From Actinomycetes bacterium (GTDB lineage: Bacteria; Actinomycetota; Acidimicrobiia; Acidimicrobiales; RAAP-2): a DNA stretch of 5,839 nucleotides. Below the pieces are notes generated by a model. The model searched no databases. It saw only the letters and a program-made list of their open reading frames with translations, and had not been told where the DNA came from. The position numbers and the translations under genes are program-made. Location of the stretch: positions 1-5,839 of the forward strand of contig JAJYYT010000144.1 of assembly GCA_021800645.1 (NCBI GenBank), given 5' to 3'. Within the stretch, counting starts at the first letter, position 1; each line of letters begins with the position of its first letter. Below are positions 5,789 through 5,839 of this stretch, piece after piece.

Positions 5789-5812
5789 TTGCCCGGCGGC
5801 GCCGCCCGGGAA
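5789..5812. repeat. GC-rich 24-nt inverted repeat
   Basis: This is an inverted repeat centred between 5800 and 5801 with 10 of 12 positions symmetric. Its core GGCGGCGCCGCC (5795-5806) is perfect. Part of it, GGCGCCGCCC (5798-5807), recurs as a direct copy at 5827-5836, 29 bp downstream. It could be a protein-binding site, or a hairpin in a transcript from a gene outside the window. No T-run follows on either strand, so an intrinsic terminator is not supported. Confidence 0.3.
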
Positions 5813-5839
5813 GTCCCGGCCGGTGGGGCGCCGCCCTGG

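Larger units (their letters stand above)
5608..5839. other. Non-coding upstream region of the LacI-type gene, rich in palindromes
   Basis: No convincing gene is seen in these 232 nt on either strand. The open frames here lack a ribosome site and any recognisable protein pattern. The region holds several inverted repeats: CGATATCG (5647-5654), CGCCGATCGGCG (5659-5670), GCGATCGC (5692-5699), TCCTGCCCGGCAGGA (5731-5745) and a near-perfect 24-nt inverted repeat at 5789-5812. The promoter of the regulator should lie here, and perhaps that of a divergent gene beyond the window. I could not identify a -35/-10 pair with confidence. Confidence 0.5.

Overview
The window is high-GC DNA with strong G/C preference at third codon positions, GTG as well as ATG starts, and purine-rich Shine-Dalgarno sites of the GAAGGA/AGGAG type. 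This fits a high-GC bacterium, most likely an actinomycete-like lineage, but nothing here fixes the taxon. About 92% of the window is coding.

Layout. On the + strand, five genes in one direction form an ABC importer operon of the hydrophobic amino acid uptake (HAAT, Liv-type) family. They are the C-terminal two thirds of a type I periplasmic-type substrate-binding protein (3-665, start outside the window), permease LivH (772-1653), permease LivM (1687-2844), ATPase LivG (2844-3674) and ATPase LivF (3679-4485). The last four genes are tightly packed with gaps of 33, -1 and 4 nt. The only sizeable internal gap, 106 nt between the binding-protein gene and livH, holds a GC-rich stem-loop. Such a hairpin often separates an abundant binding protein from its less abundant membrane partners. 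On the - strand, meeting livF tail to tail across 81 nt, is a LacI-family regulator (4567-5607). Its upstream 232 nt (5608-5839) contain no convincing gene but an unusual cluster of palindromes, which are candidate operators.

How it works together. The binding protein captures a small solute outside the membrane and delivers it to the LivH/LivM channel, and LivG/LivF power import by ATP hydrolysis. The solute cannot be told from sequence. Liv-type systems carry branched-chain or other amino acids, and relatives carry amides, urea or aromatic acids. The LacI regulator is a plausible local regulator, but its convergent orientation means it is not part of the transporter transcript. Its own promoter region faces away from the operon, toward whatever lies beyond position 5839.

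I found no mobile element, RNA gene, CRISPR array or evidence of a new defence or biosynthetic system. The transporter is conventional. The points worth a second look are the palindrome cluster upstream of the regulator, the intergenic hairpin, a tiny open frame overlapping the livM start, and a few residue-level departures in otherwise ordinary proteins.
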